64,000 nucleotides of DNA from Channallabes apus. Its lineage: Eukaryota; Chordata; Actinopteri; Siluriformes; Clariidae. Every line of letters begins with the position of its first letter. The first letter of the stretch is position 1. Under the pieces are notes generated by a model. The model was given only the letters and a program-made list of their open reading frames with translations. It ran no database searches and had not been told where the DNA came from. The position numbers and the translations under genes were made by a program. Of this stretch, positions 56,530 to 64,000 are shown one piece after another. Location of the stretch: positions 23,174,454-23,238,453 of the forward strand of contig CM060124.1 in NCBI GenBank assembly GCA_030522415.1. Reading direction: 5' to 3'.

Positions 56530-58309
56530 TGGGAGTGATATCCCGGACATTTTTCTAAAGGAATTGCAAATTGCATTTGCAGTTGCGTTTCCCAAATGTG
56601 GATGCATAAAGTGTGACATAATTCAAATGCAATTGCAAACTTTGCATCACCGTTTGTGTAAGAGCCATATTGTACTTTATGACTTTGTTGTTGTGTTTAT
56701 TTTATATAATTTATATTATTTCATTTTATTGTATTTTGTTGGTTGTGCACTAAGGACAAAGTTTATCAGTTAAGCATTAAGCATTAAGTTATTAAGTTAT
56801 TCATTTAGCATTAAGCTATTAGTTAAGCATCCATTTATGACAACTGTATTGTGCATAATGTCTGACATGTCATTCCACTGTTACACGTAGTTGCATGACT
56901 ATGTCACTGTAAAAAAGGGCAGTTTAGATGCGGAACTTGTGGAGAACACAAGCTTTTTGACTGTAAGAAACGGTGATCCAACGTAAGATAACGTAAGCTT
57001 AAAAGATACAGCAAACATACAGTTGTAAACGTGATTTAAGATTGTGACCTACAGATACAGCGATTGGGTTGTTGTAACTACAGTGGATTTACTCGACAAC
57101 TGAACGAAGTGTAGAATCTTTGATGCTGGAAAAATAAAACGAGAGACAAAGATCATTGGACTTCCGTGTTGTGAGTAAATAATCAAACAAAGATATGCGT
57201 CAAAACTTGGAATAAAATGACCGCACAGTTTACTTTTTCTCCAAACACAGACTGCCACATTTCAATTGAAAAAGAAAAGTCCATTTGCATTTGCATTTCC
57301 CATGTCTTACAAGTCATGAGCCTGTCATATTTAAACAGCATGTTTGCTTTTTCACTTTCTCTGAGTCGCGCGTGAAGCTGGCCAAAACTAATCCATTTGC
57401 AATTGCATTTCCGACACGTTACACGAAAAACCTGTCAATCAGCGTCAGGGGTGGGTCTATACTGTGGGGCGGGATTGTATGGCGAGTGATGTCACTCGCA
57501 GTCGATGACCAAGAGGGGGAAATTTTAGCAATGGAGGTGAACCGCGGTAAAGTTGCTTTTATATTGGACGTTCCTCACACATTCCAGATTATCTCATCTG
57601 TTTATCAAAGAAATAAACACACACTCTTACTCTGGAGTGGACAGAGACGGTGTTACAAATAAATATATTTTTAGATCTTCTCCTGTTACAGCCTGCTGGA
57701 GATAAATCTTTCAGAAACTCTGCTTACCGGAGCTTTATAGCGATGGAGTCACTAAGGGACCGTCTAAAAAGTGCATGACCAAAACCCAACCATTTATTTA
57801 CAGAGAATACACAAGATTACAGAGAAATACCTCACAGGACATCAAACATATTACATTATGGATTATTTGTTTATTTATTTATTTGTTTGGTTGGTTAAAA
57901 TAATTATTATTGTACATTGAAAAATAAATGATTACACAGACAATTATTGTGCCAATAAAAAAGATAATATGTTAAATGAGAGTCGGGTTGTTTTAGACGG
58001 TCCCTTAGCGACTCCATATAACACAGATATATGGAGTCGCTCTATAAAGTGCTGGTAAGCTGTGTTTCTGAAAGATTTAAATATGACAGGCTCATGACTT
58101 GTAAGACATGGGAAATGCAACGGCAAATGGACTTTGCTTTTTCATTTGATATTTGGCAGTGTTCGTTCGCGAACGTGAAAAAGCAAATGGCGATGCAAAA
58201 TTTGCAATTGCATTTGAATTATGTCACACTTTATGCGTCCAAATTTGGAAAACGCAATTGCAAATGCAATTTGAAATTCCTTTTGAAAAATGTCCGGGAT
58301 ATCACTCCA
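56530..58309. mobile_element. long-TIR foldback-type DNA element, 1.78 kb, compound
   Basis: The outer arms are about 115 bp and nearly identical inverted copies: GGAGTGATATCCCGGACATT on the left and its complement on the right, each running to TGCAATTGCAAA-type sequence. TA flanks both ends. Inside, a second pair of arms (57,250-57,335 with 58,068-58,165) and a third (57,700-57,770 with 57,985-58,085) repeat the pattern. A 125-codon plus-strand frame (57,285-57,662) has no recognised domain. The family was not identified. Confidence 0.75.
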
Positions 58310-58973
58310 TATTAACTAGTGCTTTTCTACTCTTTCTATATGATGTGATTTAAACTACGTAGCATATGCCTTTCCCAAATTTTGTGGCCTATACATCATG
58401 TGAGGCTGCAGAAATGTAAAAACCTCAAATTTTCCAACTAATTCTTCAGGAAACCTTGAACAACTAATTTTTCAAAAAGTACAGTACTGTATGTACCGTA
58501 AGTTTGTCCCGAAATGTTTTAGCTTTTTCCCCTTAATAAATAAAATCATAATTTACAAACTGCATTTTGTATTTATTTAGGTTATCTGTGTGTAATATCT
58601 GACTCAGTTAAGTTTGATCTACCTCACTTAAATATGCCAAAAAAAAATTAAATAACATAATTTAATGAAGAGATACAAGATAAATGCTTCATTTTAACCC
58701 TCTGAAAAAAATAAAAAGACAAAAACATTTAAATTGTTAATTGGTTTAGATTTTGGGAACTGTCCTGTACACATCCCTTACAATAACTAAGGTACATTAT
58801 CATCCTTTTCAGCCTTTAATGCTGGTTAATGTGTTTATAGATCATTAAAGCAAAATGAGCACTGTAAATAGCAGATATGTGTAGCTATTAATAGTTTAAT
58901 TCGAACACACAGTCACATTTAGAGATTAGTGCTTTTACCCACAGTGAAGGTGATAAATGAAAATTCTACTTAC
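58310..58973. other. intron 52 near exon 52, no feature recognised
   Basis: A+T-rich sequence between the foldback element and exon 52. Nothing identified. Confidence 0.4.
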
Positions 58974-59091
58974 TTTGATCTGTAATTGTAGCACGCATCT
59001 GTGAGTTGTTGGTTTTGTTTTTGAAGTTTTCAGAAGCAGTGATCTGTTTATTCAGTTGTTGGCACCTCTGGTCCATTTCATTACTTGCTGA
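58974..59091 (-). CDS. dmd: dystrophin exon, human exon 52 equivalent
   Basis: The exon is 118 bp, identical to human exon 52, phase 0 to phase 1. It reads SASNEMDQRCQQLNKQITAS then ENFKNKTNNSQMRATITDQ. Human has DLEQRRPQLEELITAAQNLK NKTSNQEARTIITDR. The NKT motif and ITD ending are conserved. It encodes helix B and part of C of repeat 20. The acceptor is TTACAG and the donor a perfect GTAAGT. The intron upstream (1,685 bp) holds a solo LTR. Confidence 0.92.
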
Positions 59092-59410
59092 CTGTAAGAT
59101 AAAAATAGAAATTTTAATTAGAGCCTTTAAAAACCATTAAAACAGATTTTATAAATGGGGCCTTTTTCTCAACATGGAAGTAGTTACTGTTACCTTTATA
59201 ATTAGTGCATTTCCCCCCTATAACAGAGAAAGCATTTCCAGTCCTTTTTCACAGTGCAGATAAAATCTGCCACAGATAAGCCATTTTTGTCTTTTTCTTC
59301 AGTTGTTATGAAAACTAATTTTACACTGAATTTACCTTCTGCATGAAGGTCACCTTAGGTTGACAGAGGGCAACAAGAAACCACCTACCAGAACTCAAAG
59401 GTTTTTAGTG

Positions 59411-60148
59411 TGTGGGTTCACCACAAGAGGGCACTTGTTTTTGTAGTTTTTGTTTGTAGACTCAGTTTCCCAGAAGGCACCTCGGTCAGGTGATGAGAGT
59501 GCGCACCTGAACCGAGGTAGCTCATTAGAACCATCTATACAGTAAATAGCTGTTTATTCTGGGAAACTGGGTTGAGCATTATTTACTATGTATTGTCATG
59601 TGGACATTTCGGTTTAAGTTTTATGTAATCTATGAATTGAAGAAGCCTCTAGTTTTTGTTTATTTTTATGTTCATTGTGTTTCTGTGTTTGTGGAGCTGA
59701 TTCTGTCGAGTGAAGTGTTGTTTGTCTCGAGGTTTTGTAAGTACTCTTTGGTGTGTCTCCAGTGTTGGTGTAGCCCCCTGCACGTTTAGCTTCCTGTGTG
59801 TTTAGCCACTTGAATGCTTACTACTAACCCGTCCTGTCTCTAGTCGCGTCCTGTCTCTAGTTTTATTCTTTGTTTACAGTCTGCTCCATGTTTAACTTGG
59901 TTTGTTAGCTCTTAGGCTTTGTCTCGCTGAAGGAGACCATGTTGAGCTAAAGGAGTATGGTTAGCTCTAAATGCTGTGTGTATAGTACGAGTTCTTGGTT
60001 TGTTTCTTTGTTTGTTTAGTTTCTTTATTATGTCATGTTTTATGTTTTGGAAATGAACACTGTCGTTACCATCATCCCCTCTGCGCCTACACCTGCCTTT
60101 TAAGCCCACAGCAAGTAACATCAGCCAGTGTACCACCAGTTCATGACA
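59411..60148 (+). mobile_element. solo LTR of a Ty3/gypsy-type retrotransposon, 738 bp
   Basis: It starts TGTGGGTTCACC and ends CAGTTCATGACA, flanked by TTAGTG on both sides (59,405-59,410 and 60,149-60,154). ACCTCGGTCAGGTGA and GCACCTGAACCGAGG are shared with the solo LTR at 15,743 (about 15,837 and 15,861). No internal retroelement sequence is present. It lies inside intron 51, on the strand opposite to the gene. Confidence 0.88.
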
Positions 60149-60154
60149 TTAGTG

Positions 60155-60776
60155 ACTATCTGTTTGATAAGGAATAATATATACTGCCTGAGCATATTAA
60201 TGACATTTTGTAGAGGTCAAAAAATTAGGTGTTAGGAGAGCACAGAAGGATGCAGTGGAAAGCTTCACTGAGAAGAAGAAAAAAAATCTATAATTTATTA
60301 ATTATTTAATAAATGATTGTATGGATACAGTAAATGTTTGGTAAGGCTCCAAAGACATTCTGGCCAGAAGTCCAGTATCTTAACCACTAAACTACCATTG
60401 CTCCCACTGCACTATACTTGCTCTATGGGCTTGGCAAATGTGATGTAATGTTTCACGTCTTAAGAATATCTGTGTGTGTGTGTGTTTGTGCGTGCATGTG
60501 TGTATGCGAAGCTGAAGTAAGATGACGGAAGACTAAGCGTGGGAGATGATTACCCATAATCCCATAGTGCACGAAAATGGGTACTAACACTAGCACATAA
60601 ATCAATCAGTGAATAAATTAATTAATTGATGAATTGATTTTGTAATAGACAATTGTCTTGAAAACACTGGAATTAAATAATAATAATAAAAGAAAAAGCA
60701 GTTTGATGACTTTTAATGTATTCATATACCAAAATATTAACTGCAGAAAAATATTTAAATATTCTTTCTTTCTAAC
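60155..60776. other. intron 51 with a worn DNA-repeat fragment
   Basis: At about 60,470-60,590 a (TG)n run followed by GGGAGATGATTACCCATAAT matches the repeat at 11.9-12.4 kb (GGGAGACGATTACCCACAAT). The remainder is A+T-rich. Confidence 0.55.
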
Positions 60777-60943
60777 CTTGAGTTTTATAATAAGGTCATT
60801 GATTTCACTGAGATCTCCTACTGTCACCCGCTGTTTTATGATCATGTGATCGAGATGAGAGAGCCAGTCATTGAGTTCAGTATTTGAGCGATTGAATGTA
60901 TCCATTGTTGAAACATCTGGGGCGCTGCTTGCCAAGTGTTCAG
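60777..60943 (-). CDS. dmd: dystrophin exon, human exon 51 equivalent
   Basis: A 167-bp exon (human 233 bp) running from phase 1 to phase 0. It encodes a short hinge-3 remnant, EHLASSAPDVSTMDT, then FNRSNTELNDWLSHLDHMII and KQRVTVGDLSEINDLIIKLK. The latter matches human FNRAWTELTDWLSLLDQVIK SQRVMVGDLEDINEMIIKQK, helix A and B of repeat 20, very closely. The acceptor is TTGCAG and the donor GTTAGA. The missing 22 codons all fall in hinge 3, so that flexible segment is much reduced. Confidence 0.92.
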
Positions 60944-61120
60944 CTGCAAAATAAACAAATTAATAAAATAATTATAATATCATTAAAAAAAAGTCAATAT
61001 AATAGCCAATACTGATGAAATTGTTTACTGTACTATCAGTAATAATATTGTGTGCATGAATATAATCGTATAATCCCATTTATTTTGAAATGTTTTAAAC
61101 TTCCAAAGTTGAAACCCTAC

Positions 61121-61202
61121 TTGTGACTTGACATTTGGTTTTCCACTCCTTAAGAAGCACCTGAATTATCATCCAGTCTGCACTGAGACTATCAAACTGG
61201 CC
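61121..61202 (-). CDS. dmd: dystrophin exon, human exon 50 equivalent
   Basis: An 82-bp exon (human 109 bp) starting in phase 0 and ending in phase 1, as in human. It reads GQFDSLSADWMIIQVLLKEW then KTKCQVT. This matches human KLEDLSSEWKAVNRLLQELR, helix C of repeat 19, before hinge 3 starts. The conserved Trp of helix C is present. The nine codons missing relative to human fall in the proline-rich hinge part. The acceptor is TTGTAG and the donor A|GTAGGG. The intron separating it from exon 49 is 134 bp. Confidence 0.83.
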
Positions 61203-61336
61203 CTACAAAATGGTGCATCACAAATGTATCAACATTTATTATAATTCTTTTTATATACATATATTTTATTTGTAATGGAAAAGCCTGCATTTATGTTTGA
61301 AAGTGTATTTTTAAAAGTACATTGAAAATAATTCAC

Positions 61337-61414
61337 CCTTTCAGGCTGATATTGTGGTCTATCCTTGGCCAAAACTGTTTCGATTTCTGGCTTCTTGAAC
61401 TGAATGTCATCAAT
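61337..61414 (-). CDS. dmd: dystrophin exon, human exon 49 equivalent
   Basis: A 78-bp exon, 24 bp shorter than human exon 49, phase 0 at both ends. It encodes IDDIQFKKPEIETVLAKDRP and QYQPER. This follows human ETEIAVQAKQPDVEEILSKG and the KPATQPVK end of helix B of repeat 19. The acceptor is CTGTAG and the donor GTGAAT. Its identification rests on the KKPEIETVLAK segment plus position and phase between two well-matched exons. Confidence 0.8.
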
Positions 61415-62212
61415 CTACAGAAAGACAGGAAACAACTATGAATAAACATAAACCTATAGAATTATTAGTAAGGGTGTCCTAAGTGCAACAACTTTGGAAA
61501 AAAAGACGGTTGTACCAGTGTATCCTCCACCTAGGATTTGGCCAGTATTACTGTACTTGTCTCAGACAGACCATTTCCCCAAAATTCACATTTTGAGAAC
61601 TGGGTCTCAAGGTATTGATTTGTTAAATTTTTGTGAAAATTTGTTAAACTGGTTGGGAGTTATCAATCTCTGTTTGGAAACTGGATCTTCCCACAGGGAA
61701 TCAATTCATTTTGCACTGTGGCTGATTTTCACCAAAAAACAAAACAAAAGAAGAAGTACAACAACAGCAACCACTTTGGAAAAACTGCCATCCTGACCCT
61801 AATATTTGAAATAAACACGAACAAAACTCCAAGTTTTGTCAGTCTACAAGTTTAAAGATTCCTTTAACAAGAACTTTAACAAGAACTAAAGCTCTAGGAC
61901 CTACAGATATTGAATTTAATTGCCCTTCAAGTTAATGCTAGATAGGTTACATTCTCTCTGCCCATGCAGAATGGGATTGCTGGGTCATGCCACACCCCTC
62001 CACTCACACACTGCCTGGACTCACTGCTAATCTGTGTGGGCTAGGAAGTGGCTATTTTCACTGCTTTGCACAAGAAAGTATTGTGCCACTGCTCCCCTAC
62101 TTCACAATTTCCCCAGTAGGTGTACCTAGTTATACAATCTGTTTACAATTTGTTTAAATTGTGTGAATTTTTAGATGCTTCATTTGGTTTATTTCTAAAA
62201 ATGAGAAAATAC
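61415..62212. other. intron 48, no feature recognised
   Basis: A 798-bp intron. A 100-codon open frame at 61,494-61,796 (plus) has no recognisable similarity. Confidence 0.45.
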
Positions 62213-62350
62213 CTTATGTTCTATCGCTTCAGGTGACTGCTCAAGTAGGCTCTTAGTTGCAGAGGCCCAGCTGGAGAGCTTGTGGTACAGATTCAAGTCT
62301 CTCAAGTGATTCTCAATGTGTTGCTGCTTTTCAGGAAGGTTAGATGACAC
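62213..62350 (-). CDS. dmd: dystrophin exon, human exon 48 equivalent
   Basis: The exon is 138 bp against 186 bp in human, so 16 codons shorter. It begins VSSNLPEKQQHIENHLRDLN, close to human VSRALPEKQGEIEAQIKDLG, and continues LYHKLSSWASATKSLLEQSP. It carries the end of repeat 18 and helix A of repeat 19. The missing codons fall mostly in the repeated LEKKLEDLEEQL stretch of the human exon. The acceptor is CTGCAG, the donor GTATTT, and phase is 0 at both ends. Confidence 0.85.
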
Positions 62351-62745
62351 CTGCAGCATTAGCAGGAAGACAGGGAAATATTATCATTCTCACCAAGTGT
62401 AGGTGATCATGCCATAAATATCAATCTATGACTAAAACATGCCTAAATGCCTGGATAAATAAAAACAGCATTTAAGAGAAAATTCTCTGTAACAGCAGTA
62501 ACAGGAGCAGCAACTCCACGTTTATGTGATATACTGCATATCACATACATTTTCTAATATGTTTCTACAAACTATTAACTAATCCCTAATCCTATCATGA
62601 CCTCATGTGGAGTACTGATTAAATAATGTTATTGAAACAAGAAAGTAAAACTATAATTACAGTCTAAAAAAAGGTAATCCCAGGTATATGTATACTAATA
62701 AGAATGGAGAAGTTTGGAGAAGGGAAAGAATGTTGTTAAAATTAC

Positions 62746-62877
62746 CTTGGCCCATCGCATATCGATAATCTTAAAATTGTTCGCCATAACCTTGTTTATA
62801 TCAGGAGATAGGGATGAAGATTTTGTTTTTATTTTGTTTAACATTTGCATTCTGCTTGGTAATTCATTTACTTGAGC
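62746..62877 (-). CDS. dmd: dystrophin exon, human exon 47 equivalent
   Basis: This 132-bp exon is 18 bp shorter than human exon 47 and in phase 0 at both ends. It reads AQVNELPSRMQMLNKIKTKS, then SSLSPDINKVMANNFKIIDM, then RWAK. The LSPDINKV...RW part matches human ISPEEQDKL...LQWIK. It encodes helices B and C of spectrin repeat 18. The acceptor TATTTAG and donor GTAATT are acceptable. The preceding intron is only 146 bp, short even for a fish gene. Confidence 0.85.
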
Positions 62878-63023
62878 CTAAATATTTCAGAAACACAAGA
62901 AGAAATGCAAAAAAAAACATTTTATTTAAATACATTAACAGACAAATTAATTTTGTTTTATTTTTATTTTACTGTATATACCAGGTAAATAATGCTTTAA
63001 AGTATATACGGAAATTACTGTAC

Positions 63024-63171
63024 CTGCACTTTTTCTAATGCATTGTTGAGCTGTTCCCTATGGTCTGGTTCTACTGGCAGGTTAGCAACAGACTCTGCTT
63101 TATCAAGCCATGACTGAAATTCCCCCATGTCTTCGTGAAGCTCAGCAAGAACAATCTTTTCCCCTGCTGAC
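63024..63171 (-). CDS. dmd: dystrophin exon, human exon 46 equivalent
   Basis: The exon is 148 bp, identical to human exon 46. It completes a split codon and reads SAGEKIVLAELHEDMGEFQS, then WLDKAESVANLPVEPDHREQ, then LNNALEKVQ. This aligns with human DLNEFVLWLEEADNIASIPL and LEPGKEQQLKEKLEQVK, helix A and part of B of repeat 18. The Trp of the WL motif, the hallmark of spectrin repeats, is present. The acceptor is TACAG and the donor GTACAG. It ends in phase 0. The intron before it is 624 bp. Confidence 0.9.
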
Positions 63172-63795
63172 CTGTACATAGTATAAGGAGGCAAGTCATT
63201 AAAGTCTGCACCAAACCACACCTTTTGCAACTATGGGAATGTCCTTAACAAAACTTATGTTCGTGAACATGCATATAGAGTAGACACACTGTTTCATTAG
63301 TAAATGTTTGCACAAAAATGTTACCATTATTATAATTACTTTGTTTGATATAGGAATTTACACAAGTTTAACAATGCCTACAAGTGGAAATTCCAAATAA
63401 ATTTTTGATTTTGATAGAAGCTATCCAACTGTTGGTCAACCTGAAGGTGGAGCGTCCCAAAGACAAATAGCTGGGAATCATCTTAAAATAGCCGTGGTTA
63501 CCAATGACAGAATTACAATCTAATTTAAAAAAGTCACAACTTGGTTGACTTGGGCTTTCTAAAAGATTTATTTGTTCTGTTACATCTGTTACATTTAAAA
63601 GCCGGAGGAAAGTTAGACCAAGAAAATAATTTAATTGTCTTTCATAGCTTGGCTTTCAATCTCACTGATCTGAACACTATTTGATTGTATTAACATGAGC
63701 TTAATAATAATAATAATAATAATAATACAGCCACAACTTTTAGAACACAGACTTTTAAAATGTGAAATCAAACAGCCAAAAACACTAATACTTGC
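63172..63795. other. intron 45, with an AAT microsatellite
   Basis: The 624-bp intron following the GC donor. An (AAT)n run lies at about 63,702-63,727. No repeat or exon was identified. Confidence 0.5.
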
Positions 63796-63971
63796 CTTCT
63801 CCTTATTTCAGACAACTGATTGAACACTGTAGTCCAGCGAATATTGACGGCATGTAGTTGATTTTTAACCTGTTCCTCATTATCTTTTCTACCCTGTAAG
63901 ACCAGTTCCTCACCTAGTTCGTTAAGCTCTTTTATTGCAAGCTGTTGATTTTCCAAGTCTTCCTGAAGTTC
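63796..63971 (-). CDS. dmd: dystrophin exon, human exon 45 equivalent
   Basis: This 176-bp exon has exactly the human exon 45 length. It encodes ELQEDLENQQLAIKELNELG and continues to NQLSEIRR, aligned with human ELQDG...GEEI...KQLSDRKKR, the last part of spectrin repeat 17. The acceptor is a clean CACAG at 63,972-63,976. The donor is unusual: the exon ends AGAAG and the intron starts GCAAGT, a GC-AG intron. It ends in phase 2, as in human. Repeats 16-17 carry the nNOS-binding region in mammalian dystrophin; whether that function is kept here cannot be seen. Confidence 0.88.
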
Positions 63972-64000
63972 CTGTGTGTAACATATCAAACACAGTAAAA

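Larger units (their letters stand above)
10368..64000 (-). other. dmd: dystrophin gene (dmd), partial gene span
   Basis: This is the span of the one host gene found. Dystrophin links cortical actin to the dystroglycan complex at the muscle membrane through a long rod of spectrin-like triple helices. Seventeen exons equivalent to human exons 45-61 run from 63,971 to 26,674, and a Dp71-like alternative first exon lies at 10,368-10,387. Every junction keeps the human splice phase. The joined exons total 2,524 nt against about 2,725 in human. The actin-binding domain, early rod, WW, EF-hand, ZZ and C-terminal coiled coil lie outside or were not found. Utrophin is the main alternative. It is less likely because repeat 19, which I recall utrophin lacking, is present, and exons 58-60 match dystrophin better. 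Confidence 0.82.

Overview
The window is vertebrate, almost certainly teleost fish, DNA. It has many short phase-matched exons, GT-AG introns, long A+T-rich introns, and a typical fish repeat load: Tc1-like, hAT and Harbinger-like DNA elements, L2 and RTE-like LINEs, a DIRS element, tRNA-derived SINEs and Ty3/gypsy-type solo LTRs. The catfish-style SINE family (five clear copies and one decayed) hints at an otophysan such as a catfish, but the species cannot be fixed from this alone.

The only host gene recognised is a dystrophin-family gene on the minus strand. Seventeen consecutive coding exons (63,971 down to 26,674) match human dystrophin exons 45 to 61 in order, splice phase and sequence. 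Eleven have exactly the human length (176, 148, 118, 155, 190, 173, 157, 269, 147 and 79 bp among them). They encode the end of spectrin repeat 17 through repeat 24, about 841 codons, without a stop. Exons 47-51 and, slightly, 53 and 58 are shorter than in human, always by multiples of three, so repeat 19 and hinge 3 are compact. The presence of the repeat-19 exons and the closer match of exons 58-60 to dystrophin favour dmd over utrophin; a diverged paralogue remains possible.

Left of exon 61 lies more than 26 kb of intron. At 10,368-10,387, inside a CpG-rich block, a minus-strand ATG opens a tiny exon reading MREQLR plus two bases, followed by a consensus GTAAGC donor. It closely resembles the dedicated first exon of the short isoform Dp71, which in human lies between exons 62 and 63, and it ends in the phase needed for exon 63. 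I did not find exons 62 or 63.

Layout from left to right: 1-2.76 kb unique; 2.77-4.78 kb a 2-kb solo LTR holding a 23-bp minisatellite; 5.2-7.2 kb RTE-like and L2 LINE pieces; 9.9-10.7 kb the Dp71-like promoter block, with a hairpin MITE just upstream; 11-13.8 kb repeat and microsatellite mosaic; 15.7 kb a 376-bp solo LTR; 19 kb a SINE; 20.9-26.6 kb DNA transposons; 26.7 kb exon 61; 27.4-30.7 kb an L2 with intact ORF1 and an internally deleted ORF2; 32.4-34.3 kb a deleted DIRS element; 35.2-37.7 kb a Tc1-like element with a nested hAT; 38.6-64 kb exons 60 to 45, interrupted by further SINEs, MITEs and a 738-bp solo LTR. No bacterial-type systems, CRISPR arrays or free-standing RNA genes were seen.
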